A stretch of DNA of 64,000 nucleotides, taken from contig JABGRN010000018.1 of the NCBI GenBank assembly GCA_018648265.1, positions 1 through 64,000 on the forward strand. Reading direction: 5' to 3'. The first letter of the stretch is position 1. Each line of letters begins with the position of its first letter. The notes beneath the pieces are model-generated. The model ran no database searches, was not told the DNA's origin, and worked only from the letters and a program-made list of their open reading frames with translations. The stretch is from Prolixibacteraceae bacterium (lineage in GTDB: Bacteria; Bacteroidota; Bacteroidia; Bacteroidales; Prolixibacteraceae). A program made the translations under genes and the position numbers. Below, one piece after another: positions 27,876-36,127 of the stretch.

Positions 27876-28544
27876 ATGAAAAATTTATTTGTGGCCGTTT
27901 TTATACTTTTTGTAGCTGTTGTTCAGGCACAAACCGTTACAAAATATTCTCCAAAAGATTTGGAAAGCTGGCAAAGTTTAGGTGCGGGCTTAGGTTATGT
28001 AACCCACAACCAGTTTATGATGGAAGAAGTGGAAGGAAGTATTGGTTTTATGATTTTTTCACCCGAAAAATACAACGATGTTGTGTTGCGCTACGAAGTG
28101 ATGACAATGAACCCAGCTACTGTTTTGGTTGCATTGTTGAATGCTTCCGACATGGGAAATTCTATCGGTTTAACAATCTCGGACGATAACAAAGGCAGCT
28201 TTGGTTTTTGGACAAAAGAGGCAGAAGATTACATGTTTGGTTTTCGTGTGGTAGCACACAATTCTACGCCGTTTTTGCGCAAACATCCTGCTACTGAAGG
28301 AGAAAGTACAACGATTGGTTTAGCTGAAAAAGATATGATGCATTCGGGTTGGAGACACACTGTTGAACTTGGGAAAAAGGGCAAAAAACTCTGGCTGAAA
28401 ATCGATGATGAAACAGTAATTGATGTTACCGACGAAAAACCGCTGGATGCAGGAAAAATTTCAATTCGTGTTCGTGGAACTGCTGGCATTTTAGGAAAAA
28501 GTATGATTCGTAACCTAGAGATTATTGGGGAACCAGTTAAGTAA
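27876..28544 (+). CDS. Secreted jelly-roll/LamG-like domain protein
   Basis: From the ATG at 27876 the protein has 222 residues with a good signal peptide (ending VVQAQ). The in-frame ATG at 27825 would add a second hydrophobic stretch, part of which comes from the repeat element just before it, so it is not chosen. The mature part (NDVVLRYEVMTMNPATVLVA, GFWTKEAEDYMFGF, GWRHTVELGKKGKKLWLKID, KISIRVRGTAG) looks like a single concanavalin-type sandwich such as DUF1961/DUF1080-like proteins. Carbohydrate binding or cleavage is possible; no catalytic site was assigned. Confidence 0.65.
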   Translation: MKNLFVAVFILFVAVVQAQTVTKYSPKDLESWQSLGAGLGYVTHNQFMMEEVEGSIGFMIFSPEKYNDVVLRYEVMTMNPATVLVALLNASDMGNSIGLTISDDNKGSFGFWTKEAEDYMFGFRVVAHNSTPFLRKHPATEGESTTIGLAEKDMMHSGWRHTVELGKKGKKLWLKIDDETVIDVTDEKPLDAGKISIRVRGTAGILGKSMIRNLEIIGEPVK

Positions 28545-28576
28545 AAACATTACGTTGATAAAATATTATTATCGCA

Positions 28577-28616
28577 AAGAACCGTTCTTAAATAAAAAGA
28601 GAACGGTTCTTTTTTT
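28577..28616 (+). terminator. Rho-independent terminator after the jelly-roll gene
   Basis: A 12-bp stem (AAGAACCGTTCT / AGAACGGTTCTT) with an 11-base loop is followed by TTTTTT on the plus strand. It lies between the plus-strand gene and the converging phzF-like gene and may serve both. Confidence 0.85.
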
Positions 28617-28620
28617 GCAT

Positions 28621-29403
28621 TTAAAAGTTAATCTTTCCAACTAAGAAAGTAACCGCTTTCCCTCCAATTTCAACTCGGTTACCTAAATTTTTGCAATGCA
28701 AAATTCCACCACGGGCAGATATTTGTTTGGCAATCATTTGAGTTTTATTCAATTGTTCTGACCAAAATGGAATTAACATGGTGTGCGCTGAACCCGTTAC
28801 TGGATCCTCGTTTACGCCGACTGCCGGGGCAAAAAAGCGGGAAACAAAATCGTACTTTTCTGATTTTGCTGTTGCAATAATTCCACGGGTTTTCGATAAA
28901 ATTATTTTTTGAAAATCCGGTTGCAGATTTAGAATATCCGTTTCATTTTCAAAAATTAACATGATATCATCGCGCCCTTTAAAACATTTTTGTGCTTGAA
29001 AATTAAAAGCCGATTTTAAGTTTTCAGGAGTTTCAATTTCTTTAACTTTCGATGAAGGAAAATCAAGTACTATTAAATCGTTTTCCTTTTTCACTTTTAA
29101 AATTCCACTTCTCGATTCAAACAGAATTTCTTTTTCAGAATAATTTAAATGCTGAAATAAAACATGCGCAGTTGCCAAAGTTGCATGACCACATAAATCA
29201 ACTTCAGCCGCCGGTGTAAACCAACGAATATGAAATCCGTTTTTAGTTGGAATAAAAAATGCAGTTTCAGAAAGATTGTTTTCGAGGGCAATATTTTGCA
29301 TAATTTCATCCGAAAGCCAACTTTCAAGCGGAATTACTGCTGCCGGGTTTCCCGAAAAAATCTTATCTGCAAAAGCATCGATTTGGTAAATAGAAAGTTT
29401 CAT
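28621..29403 (-). CDS. PhzF-family isomerase
   Basis: 260 residues, the usual size of the family. The N-terminal signature is IDAFADKIFSGNPAAVIPL; the catalytic Glu is in NNLSETAFFI (E46); IRWFTPAAEVDLCGHATLA follows, and the second half repeats the fold with DPVTGSAHTMLIPFW. PhzF enzymes catalyse isomerisation of small hydroxy/amino acids; in organisms without phenazine genes, as here, the substrate is unknown. It is a single-gene unit. Confidence 0.9.
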   Translation of the reverse strand: MKLSIYQIDAFADKIFSGNPAAVIPLESWLSDEIMQNIALENNLSETAFFIPTKNGFHIRWFTPAAEVDLCGHATLATAHVLFQHLNYSEKEILFESRSGILKVKKENDLIVLDFPSSKVKEIETPENLKSAFNFQAQKCFKGRDDIMLIFENETDILNLQPDFQKIILSKTRGIIATAKSEKYDFVSRFFAPAVGVNEDPVTGSAHTMLIPFWSEQLNKTQMIAKQISARGGILHCKNLGNRVEIGGKAVTFLVGKINF

Positions 29404-29478
29404 GAGTTTTAAGTTTAAAGTTCAAGGTTCAAAGTTTAAAATTCCCAAATCCGAGTTTCGAGTTCTAAGTTTTTAAAA
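29404..29478. repeat. Low-complexity AAGTTCAAGG-type intergenic repeat
   Basis: A run of degenerate AAGTTTAAAGTTCAAGG / TTCAAAGTTTAAA words followed by GAGTTTCGAGTTCTAAG. The same word family recurs at 21.1, 47.1, 59.1 and 61.0 kb. No coding capacity. Confidence 0.5.
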
Positions 29479-29499
29479 AATGAGATACGGTACTTAAAC

Positions 29500-31914
29500 C
29501 TAAAATTTAACCGTTAATTTCAAATTAACCTTCCGATCGGTTAAATAGTTGGGTACAGCAAATTGGTCGCCCCAAATACTTGACACCCAGAAATAGGAAA
29601 TTGTATTATTGATATTCAGTAAGTTAAATACTTCAAGACTAATCCACAAATCGTTAACGTGTCGCAAAAGATTTCTGTTAACAGGGTTTGCCGAACTTAT
29701 CAGCACTTTCGAAAATCCCAGGTCAATTCTTCGGTATGCAGGCATTCTAAATACATCCTGATATCTTTCCGAATTGGGAGGTCCGGTTGGAAGGCGCGCA
29801 CCGTAAAATCCCGAAAGTTGCATTTTGTACGATGGATTTCCGGGCAGATAATCCTGAAAAAACAGACTGAAATTCATCCATTGATCTGTTGGCCGCGGAA
29901 TAAAACCGTGTCCGTCGTCAAGAATATCCTCTTTGGTTTGCATAAGCGATAAACTCGCCCACGACTGAACCCCACTCACAAATTCACCATTAATTTTCAT
30001 GTCAATCCCGGTGGCATAACCAACAGCTTCCTGATCTGCCAGATACCTGATTCGCACGTTATCCACCTGGTAAGGGATTAACCGGCTCATATATTTATAA
30101 TAAGCTTCAGTTGTAAACCTGAACGGACGGTCCCATGCGGTAAAAACGTAGTCGGTTCCGGCAACCACCTGGTACGAGCGTTGCGCTTTTGCATCGTAAT
30201 TAATAGTGCCGTCAGGATTTTTTAGTTCTTTAATAAAAGGAGATTGGTTGTATAATCCGGCGGATAAACGGAAAGAGATTTTATTTTTCCATTCGGGGAA
30301 ATAACTTAACGAAACCCGTGGACTAACAAGTAATTCGTTGTTAAAATCCCAGTAATTAAATCGCACACCACCGTTAAAATATAAATCGCCGCTCCCCAGA
30401 TAAACACTGTACGTATCCTGGATAAATCCTGTTAAACGATTCGAACTTATTTTATTGGTACTGTTGAGTGTATAATACAATTTAACTTCAGAATCGGAGT
30501 AAGGAATTGAATAACCTGTTGAATCACGGAAAATCCACTCATTGATATTATCTTCAATTTGTTCGTGTTGAAATTTTAATCCCCAGTTTACCAAGTGCTT
30601 ATCGGAATTGAAGGCGCCCCGGTGTGAAAAACTGTAAACCATAGCATCGAGATAATTTCGAGCGTGGTTCAAAAATGAGCCAACCCCAAGGTTTAAAACG
30701 CTGTCACCAAACTCTTCCGAAGCCATGTTTCGCTCCAGTTGATTTAGATAATACTGACCTAAAATATCGTAAGTTTCTTTTTCGGTGGCATAATAAGCCG
30801 ATGCAATAAATTTCAGGTTCAGATTTATATTGGGGTGGTAGTTTGCCGATAATGCACCAAGGTATGTTTTGAATTCGTCAATTTCCTGTCCTTCAAAAAA
30901 TATGGTTGTATTGAGTGGTCTTTCCCAAGTACCAAATGTAGTTTTGCGTGTTTGTGGAATAAAACGGTATTCGTTATGAGCGATATTCCCCAGGAACGAA
31001 ATATTAAATTTTTCGGAAAACTGGTAAGTAATGTAGGTTTGAAAATCCATAAAACGTGGGTCGTATGTACCTTTTTCGTCGAGGCTACCAAGCATGTAAC
31101 GGTTAGTTTTGTATCGGAACCCTGAAATATGTGCCAGTTTCCCTTTTAAGGCAACATCTTCGAAATGAGCCGTTGCACCCAACATGCTCACCGAAGCAGA
31201 ACCCCTGAAATCGCTTGGTTTTCGGTATTTTATATCTAATACCGACGACATTTTGTCGCCATATTTTGAGCTGAAACCACCTGCCGAAAATTCGATAGTA
31301 GAAACAAGATCACTGTTTATAAAACTCAGCCCTTCCTGCTGTCCTGCCCTGATTAGAAATGGCCGGTAAATTTCAATGTCGTTTACATACACCAGGTTTT
31401 CATCGAAATTGCCACCGCGAACTGTATATTGAGAACTTAATTCGTTATTTGTTGAAACACCGGGCAAGGTTTTTATTAATGCTTCAACTGCTCCGGTGGC
31501 CGCATCTGGCAGCACGTCCATAAATTTCGGGTCAATCCTGGTAACGTTTCCACCATTCCGGCGTTGCTCTAAAACCATAACTTCTGCAAGCTCCTGGTTA
31601 GTAATCTTCATTAAAATGTTTACTAAAATATCTTCTTCCGCATCAGCATTTACAGTGTCCGAAACTGTTTTATATCCAATTGATGAAAAGACTACAATAA
31701 TATTTTTTTGCGCCGGGATACGAAGCAGGAATTCACCTTTTCGGTTCGAACTGGTCCCAATTGGGTAATCTTTTAACCCGATATTTACCATATCGAGAGG
31801 CAATCCTTGCTGATCTTTAATTACCCCTTTTAATGTAGCATTATTACTTTGCCCAAACAACATTGTGTTTTGGAAAGCAAGTAAAATAAGTATGATAAAA
31901 AGCTTGATTTTCAT
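29500..31914 (-). CDS. TonB-dependent outer-membrane receptor with carboxypeptidase-like N-domain
   Basis: About 804 residues from the ATG at 31914 (a GTG three codons earlier is possible but does not improve the signal). After the signal peptide (ending LFGQ) comes a carboxypeptidase-D-like regulatory domain (LKGVIKDQQGLPLDMVNIGL), then a plug (ATGAVEALIKTLPGVSTNNE, RGGNFDENLVYVNDIEIYRP) and a beta-barrel ending in an aromatic-Phe strand (KVNLKLTVKF). No SusD partner is adjacent, so the ligand is not indicated; siderophore-, vitamin- or peptide-type uptake are all open. The plug resembles the FecA/Cir-like rather than the SusC class. Confidence 0.9.
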   Translation of the reverse strand: MKIKLFIILILLAFQNTMLFGQSNNATLKGVIKDQQGLPLDMVNIGLKDYPIGTSSNRKGEFLLRIPAQKNIIVVFSSIGYKTVSDTVNADAEEDILVNILMKITNQELAEVMVLEQRRNGGNVTRIDPKFMDVLPDAATGAVEALIKTLPGVSTNNELSSQYTVRGGNFDENLVYVNDIEIYRPFLIRAGQQEGLSFINSDLVSTIEFSAGGFSSKYGDKMSSVLDIKYRKPSDFRGSASVSMLGATAHFEDVALKGKLAHISGFRYKTNRYMLGSLDEKGTYDPRFMDFQTYITYQFSEKFNISFLGNIAHNEYRFIPQTRKTTFGTWERPLNTTIFFEGQEIDEFKTYLGALSANYHPNINLNLKFIASAYYATEKETYDILGQYYLNQLERNMASEEFGDSVLNLGVGSFLNHARNYLDAMVYSFSHRGAFNSDKHLVNWGLKFQHEQIEDNINEWIFRDSTGYSIPYSDSEVKLYYTLNSTNKISSNRLTGFIQDTYSVYLGSGDLYFNGGVRFNYWDFNNELLVSPRVSLSYFPEWKNKISFRLSAGLYNQSPFIKELKNPDGTINYDAKAQRSYQVVAGTDYVFTAWDRPFRFTTEAYYKYMSRLIPYQVDNVRIRYLADQEAVGYATGIDMKINGEFVSGVQSWASLSLMQTKEDILDDGHGFIPRPTDQWMNFSLFFQDYLPGNPSYKMQLSGFYGARLPTGPPNSERYQDVFRMPAYRRIDLGFSKVLISSANPVNRNLLRHVNDLWISLEVFNLLNINNTISYFWVSSIWGDQFAVPNYLTDRKVNLKLTVKF

Positions 31915-32048
31915 CTTCGGCACAAAACTAATAATCCAATTTTATATTCAACTTTTTATTGATAAATAAATTGTGGACAGACTGATAATTTTATATAACC
32001 ACGGCAATCGGCATTTGTTTTTACGCGGACTTGGGAAAGTCCGTTTCC

Positions 32049-32078
32049 CGGATCCTGAGAATCCTTTCTCCGGATTTT
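32049..32078 (+). terminator. Terminator-like hairpin, first copy
   Basis: ATCCTGAGAA and TTCTCCGGAT form a 10-bp stem with one mismatch, a 4-base loop and a trailing TTTT. It is 28 of 30 bases identical to the stem at 32503-32533. Directly upstream lie two mutually exclusive hairpins (CGGACTT/AAGTCCG and GGGAAA/TTTCCC). Confidence 0.5.
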
Positions 32079-32198
32079 AGTGAAATTGAATTTGTTTGCT
32101 GAAACCGGGTTGTTAATAATGTGGCAGTTTCCCTTGGATCGATTGAAAAGGTTGGGAAGAGGGCAATATGAAATTGAGTTTAAAAATGACAATCTGTT

Positions 32199-32421
32199 AA
32201 AACCTTATCTCAATAAAAATAACCTTAGTAGAAATTTGTCATCACCCGGAAAATAACCTTATTAACTTTATTTTTTACCGTATTTCTCTGAACGCAAAAT
32301 CGATACAGGTTTTACAAAATGCGTGTACAGGTTATTATATTCAATCTTTATAATTAATAAGGTTTGGTGTCGCTCAATACAAAAATTGCTACTAAGGTTT
32401 AAATCCTAAGGATAAGGTTTT
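32199..32421. repeat. Nested inverted repeat with three perfect 11-bp arm pairs
   Basis: Three left arms AAAACCTTATC (32199), AACCTTAGTAG (32221) and AACCTTATTAA (32255) are mirrored by TTAATAAGGTT (32354), CTACTAAGGTT (32389) and GATAAGGTTTT (32411). Each pair is a perfect 11-bp complement, and the order is A-B-C-C'-B'-A'. Spacers between A and B are 11 bases in both arms; between B and C they are 23 and 24. All six share an AACCTTA core. Confidence 0.7.
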
Positions 32422-32502
32422 TATGAATCTGAAATTCACAATTCCTTTTCTTCTCTCCTGAAGTTATTGTAAATTGAAATTAAAGGCAGTTATTTTTTGT
32501 CT

Positions 32503-32533
32503 CGGATCCGGAGAATCCCTTCTCCGGATTTTT
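32503..32533 (+). terminator. Terminator-like hairpin, second copy
   Basis: Perfect 10-bp stem ATCCGGAGAA / TTCTCCGGAT with loop TCCC and a trailing TTTTT. No recognised plus-strand gene lies upstream within the gap, so it would end a non-coding transcript. Confidence 0.65.
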
Positions 32534-32547
32534 GGTATTGATCAAAA

Positions 32548-32579
32548 AAAAACAAGAACGACCAATCATCCTTGTTTTT
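32548..32579 (+). terminator. AAAAACAAG / CTTGTTTTT hairpin before an orphan leader
   Basis: A 9-bp perfect stem with a 14-base loop and A-run before, T-run after, so it could work in both directions. It is followed by CTAACCTAACCAAATC and an ATG whose frame stops after five codons (MKKLY). Confidence 0.4.
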
Positions 32580-32751
32580 CTAACCTAACCAAATCTATTT
32601 CTATGAAAAAACTCTACTAATCCTTAAAAATCCCTTTACAAATGTATAACAGAAATAAGTTAACACTTCCCAATCAAAGTTAAAGAATGTTAATACTTAA
32701 TTTTCAACAGGATAAACAATATTGCACAGCTTTATCTTATACCGAATTTAA

Positions 32752-32759
32752 TATATTTG
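32752..32759 (+). promoter_or_regulatory. Strong -7 motif upstream of ppdK
   Basis: TATATTTG is an exact TAnnTTTG. No TTTG lies at the ideal distance upstream. If used it gives ppdK a leader of roughly 260 bases; a weaker TACTTTAG closer to the gene (about 32966) is an alternative. Confidence 0.4.
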
Positions 32760-33024
32760 CCAGCCGTAATTAAAATTGACAAGAATCAATAAAATCAAAC
32801 AATCAATAATATTAACCGATGAATTCTAATTTTAAACCGGAGTTGAATTTTACGATTTCTTAATACAGCGCAAAGTGGTTAAACATAAACTAAACGTTAT
32901 GTAACAGTTTAAAACAGTGTCGTATTCAATAAAAAAGGCACCGATTATAAAAAATAAGAATTACTTTAGCAAGCCGAAAAAATCGAGATATTTATTCTAA
33001 TATTATAATTTAAAATACAATTTT

Positions 33025-35727
33025 ATGACAAAGCATGTATATACTTTTGGAGCAGGAAAAGCCGAAGGTAAAGCAGACATGAAAAACCTCCTCGGAGGAA
33101 AAGGTGCAAACTTAGCAGAGATGAATTTAATTGGAGTACCGGTTCCTCCGGGATTCACAATTACAACTGAGGTTTGTACAATGTACAATGAACAAGGCCA
33201 GGAAGCCGCTTTTAACCTGATTAAACCAGAAGTTGAAGCAGCTGTTGCACTTGTTGAAAAATTAACAGACACAGTATTTGGTGACAAAGAAAATCCTTGT
33301 TTAGTATCTGTACGTTCAGGTGCAAGAGCATCGATGCCAGGTATGATGGATACTGTTTTGAATCTTGGAATGAACGATAATGCTGTTGAAGGTATTACAA
33401 AGAAATCTGGCAATGCTCGTTTTGCATGGGATTCTTACCGTCGTTTTATTCAAATGTATGGCGATGTGGTGATGGATATGAAACCAGCCAGCAAAGAAGA
33501 AATTGATCCTTTTGAAGAAATTATTGAAGGATTAAAAGAAGAAAAAGGAATTCAGTTAGATACTGATTTTACTGTGGAAGATTTACAGGAATTGGTTGCT
33601 CGTTTTAAAGCAGCGGTTTTAAAACTTACAGGTAAAAACTTCCCTACCGATCCTTGGGAACAATTGTGGGGTTCAGTTGCAGCTGTTTTCAATAGTTGGG
33701 GAAATGACCGTGCAATATATTATCGTAGAATGGAGCAAATCCCTGACGAGTGGGGAACTGCCGTAAACGTTCAGGCAATGGTATTTGGTAATATGGGCGC
33801 GAATTCTGGTACTGGTGTTTGTTTTACCCGTGATGCCGGAACCGGTGAAGATATTTTCAATGGTGAATATTTAATCGATGCACAAGGTGAAGACGTAGTT
33901 GCTGGTATCCGTACTCCGCAAGAAGTTACTTTGGAGGGTTCAAAAAGATGGGCTATTCTTCAGGAAGTTAGCGAAGAAGTACGTGCAAAAGATTTTCCGT
34001 CATTGGAAGAAGCAATGCCAGAAATGTACCGTCAGTTGAATGAAACTCAGCAAAAACTGGAAGATCATTACAGCGACATGCAAGACATTGAATTCACAAT
34101 TCAGGAAGGCAAATTATGGATGCTCCAAACCCGTAACGGAAAACGTACCGGTGCAGCCATGGTAAAAATTGCCATTGATATGTTGGAAGAAGGTCGCATT
34201 GACGAAAAAATTGCTTTGGGAAGAATTGAAGCCGCTAAATTGGATGAATTACTTCACCCTGTTTTTGATACCGATGCAATGAAAGCTGCTAATGTTTTAG
34301 CAAAAGGATTGCCAGCGTCTCCGGGTGCTGCAACCGGTCAGGTTGTATTTTTTGCCGATGAAGCTGCAAATTATCCAGAGTCATTATTAGTTCGTACTGA
34401 GACTTCTCCTGAAGATCTTGAAGGAATGTTCATTGCCAAAGGTATTTTAACTGCTCGTGGTGGAATGACTTCTCACGCTGCTGTTGTTGCTCGTGGAATG
34501 GGTAAATGTTGTGTTTCTGGTGCAGGTGCTATTAAAATAAATTATAAGACTCGCGAAATGGTTATCGATGGAAAAGTTTTCCATGAAGGTGACTGGATTT
34601 CGTTAAACGGATCTACTGGTGAGGTTTATGATGGTAAGGTAGCTACAATGGAACCTGAAATGAGTGGCAACTTTGCTAAAATAATGGATTTGTCGGAGAA
34701 ATTCACTCGCATGACAGTTCGTACAAATGCTGACTCTCCTGCCGATGCAAAAGTTGCACGCGACTTTGGTGCAAAGGGAATTGGACTTTGCCGTACAGAA
34801 CACATGTTTTTCGAAGGCGAAAGAATTAAAGCAATGCGCGAAATGATTTTGGCAACTGAAGAAGTTGACAGACGCAAAGCATTAGATAAACTATTACCAT
34901 TTCAACGTGAAGATTTCGAAGGAATTTTGGAAGCAATGGCAGGTTACGGAGTTACTATCCGTTTATTGGATCCACCACTTCACGAATTTGTTCCTCACGA
35001 AGAAGCCAACCAAAAAATTATGGCCGACGAAATGGGAATTACTGTTGCAGATGTGCAAGCATTGGTTGAAGACCTTCACGAATTTAATCCAATGTTGGGT
35101 CACCGTGGATGTCGTTTAGGAAATACTTATCCTGAAATTACAGAAATGCAAGCTCGTGCAATTATAGAAGCTGCTGTTAATTTAACTCAAAAAGGAATTG
35201 ATGCCCGTCCTGAAATTATGGTTCCATTGATTGGAACTGTAAAAGAATACAAAATGCAGGCGGAAATTATTCACGCAACAGCGGCTAAAGTTTTTGAAGA
35301 AAAAGGCGCAAAATGTGATTACCAGGTAGGAACAATGATTGAAATTCCCCGTGCTGCGATGACTGCTGATTTGGTTGCGGCAGAAGCTGAATTCTTCTCG
35401 TTCGGAACAAACGACCTTACGCAAATGGCCTTTGGTTATTCACGCGACGATGCTGGAAAATTCTTACCTATTTACATTGAAAAAGGTATCTTGAAAAACG
35501 ATCCGTTCCAGGTATTAGACCAGGAAGGTGTTGGACAATTAGTAAGAATGGGTACTGAAAAAGGACGCAGTGTTAAGCCAAACTTAAAAGTTGGTATTTG
35601 TGGCGAACATGGCGGAGAACCTTCATCAGTAATGTTCTGCGACAGCGTTGGAATGGACTACGTAAGTTGTTCTCCATACCGTGTACCAATTGCACGTGTT
35701 GCAGCTGCTCAGGCAAATTTGAAATAA
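33025..35727 (+). CDS. ppdK: Pyruvate, phosphate dikinase
   Basis: 900 residues, the normal full length. It interconverts pyruvate, ATP and phosphate with PEP, AMP and pyrophosphate. The N-terminal ATP-grasp part has LGGKGANLAEM and VSVRSGARASMPGMMDTVLN. The swivelling phosphohistidine domain has GGMTSHAAVVARGMGKCCVSG with the catalytic His at residue 484. The C-terminal PEP/pyruvate barrel shows GLCRTEHMFF, GHRGCRLG, SFGTNDLTQM and the catalytic Cys in VGICGEHGGEP. It is a single-gene unit with a long upstream region and its own terminator. In anaerobic Bacteroidota it works in glycolysis/gluconeogenesis with pyrophosphate. Confidence 0.97.
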   Translation: MTKHVYTFGAGKAEGKADMKNLLGGKGANLAEMNLIGVPVPPGFTITTEVCTMYNEQGQEAAFNLIKPEVEAAVALVEKLTDTVFGDKENPCLVSVRSGARASMPGMMDTVLNLGMNDNAVEGITKKSGNARFAWDSYRRFIQMYGDVVMDMKPASKEEIDPFEEIIEGLKEEKGIQLDTDFTVEDLQELVARFKAAVLKLTGKNFPTDPWEQLWGSVAAVFNSWGNDRAIYYRRMEQIPDEWGTAVNVQAMVFGNMGANSGTGVCFTRDAGTGEDIFNGEYLIDAQGEDVVAGIRTPQEVTLEGSKRWAILQEVSEEVRAKDFPSLEEAMPEMYRQLNETQQKLEDHYSDMQDIEFTIQEGKLWMLQTRNGKRTGAAMVKIAIDMLEEGRIDEKIALGRIEAAKLDELLHPVFDTDAMKAANVLAKGLPASPGAATGQVVFFADEAANYPESLLVRTETSPEDLEGMFIAKGILTARGGMTSHAAVVARGMGKCCVSGAGAIKINYKTREMVIDGKVFHEGDWISLNGSTGEVYDGKVATMEPEMSGNFAKIMDLSEKFTRMTVRTNADSPADAKVARDFGAKGIGLCRTEHMFFEGERIKAMREMILATEEVDRRKALDKLLPFQREDFEGILEAMAGYGVTIRLLDPPLHEFVPHEEANQKIMADEMGITVADVQALVEDLHEFNPMLGHRGCRLGNTYPEITEMQARAIIEAAVNLTQKGIDARPEIMVPLIGTVKEYKMQAEIIHATAAKVFEEKGAKCDYQVGTMIEIPRAAMTADLVAAEAEFFSFGTNDLTQMAFGYSRDDAGKFLPIYIEKGILKNDPFQVLDQEGVGQLVRMGTEKGRSVKPNLKVGICGEHGGEPSSVMFCDSVGMDYVSCSPYRVPIARVAAAQANLK

Positions 35728-35752
35728 ACTTCTCATAACGAATATATTAGAA

Positions 35753-35780
35753 GCCGTTCAAAAATTGAACGGCTTTTTTT
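35753..35780 (+). terminator. Rho-independent terminator of ppdK
   Basis: Nine-bp perfect stem GCCGTTCAA / TTGAACGGC with a short A-rich loop and TTTTTTT, 26 bases after the ppdK stop. Confidence 0.9.
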
Positions 35781-36076
35781 ATGCGTATTTATACCTATGC
35801 AAGAAGGTAGTTCTACCTGTTTTTATTTTTAGCATAAACACCCTTTTAAGTTAGTTTTGTTATAAGCATTTTTGTTAACAATTAAAAACCAATATTCAAA
35901 ATAGCTAAATGCTAAAAAGACAATCAAATATAGATATTTCTCAATTTGATAATTCCATATACTTCAGCACACAATTAGTGCCTCAATATCAAACCATCAA
36001 GATTTCTGAGCAAAATTGTCCAAAAACTTATTGTCCCTCCTTCCTGAAATTACGATGAAATAAAAAAATGGGGTAC
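35781..36076. other. Gene-free part of the ppdK / response-regulator convergent gap
   Basis: About 300 AT-rich bases between the ppdK terminator and a palindrome plus terminator next to the response regulator. No reading frame or promoter of good quality was seen. The word TTGTCCCTCCTT near 36030 recurs in the gap at 41870. Confidence 0.35.
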
Positions 36077-36093
36077 TTACGGATTACCCGTAA
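36077..36093. promoter_or_regulatory. Palindromic operator-like site TTACGG-N5-CCGTAA
   Basis: Two perfect 6-bp half-sites separated by five bases, the size of a LuxR/NarL dimer site, located 33 bases downstream of the LuxR-type regulator's stop. It directly abuts the terminator hairpin. Whether it is a protein site or part of an RNA structure cannot be decided. Confidence 0.35.
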
Positions 36094-36127
36094 ATAAGGG
36101 GTTCTTTTCAAGGGCCCCTTTATTTTT
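36092..36127. terminator. Bidirectional terminator overlapping the response-regulator stop
   Basis: AAATAAGGGG pairs with CCCCTTTATTT (one bulge), loop about 13 bases, T-rich on both outer sides. It overlaps the TAA of the regulator gene. Confidence 0.65.

Larger units (their letters stand above)
31915..33024. other. 1.1-kb non-coding region rich in inverted repeats
   Basis: Between the divergent receptor and ppdK genes no supported gene was found. It holds, in order: alternative hairpins followed by a terminator-like stem (32026-32078), a 223-bp nested inverted repeat (32199-32421), a second near-identical terminator stem (32503-32533), a third hairpin (32548-32579) followed by a start-and-stop peptide (MKKLY), and a strong TATATTTG -7 motif (32752-32759). 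The density of structure suggests small RNA or long-leader functions, or decayed mobile DNA. Confidence 0.55.

Noticed and set aside
31923-31930. TAGTTTTG on the minus strand as promoter of the TonB-dependent receptor.
   Set aside because: It matches TAnnTTTG but is only a few bases from the start codon, which would leave no leader for ribosome binding.
31956-32192. A 78-codon minus-strand frame in the same gap.
   Set aside because: It overlaps the structured hairpins, has no recognisable domain or signal, and reads as chance in AT-rich DNA.
32080-32256. A 58-codon plus-strand frame starting at GTG (VKLNLF..., containing DRLKRLGRGQYEIEFKNDNL).
   Set aside because: No family was recognised, no good start context exists, and it runs into the left arm of the nested inverted repeat. 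At most it is a decayed fragment.
32199-32421. Nested AACCTTA repeat as a replication origin.
   Set aside because: No DnaA-box-like TTATCCACA cluster and no dnaA, dnaN or parAB-type genes nearby.
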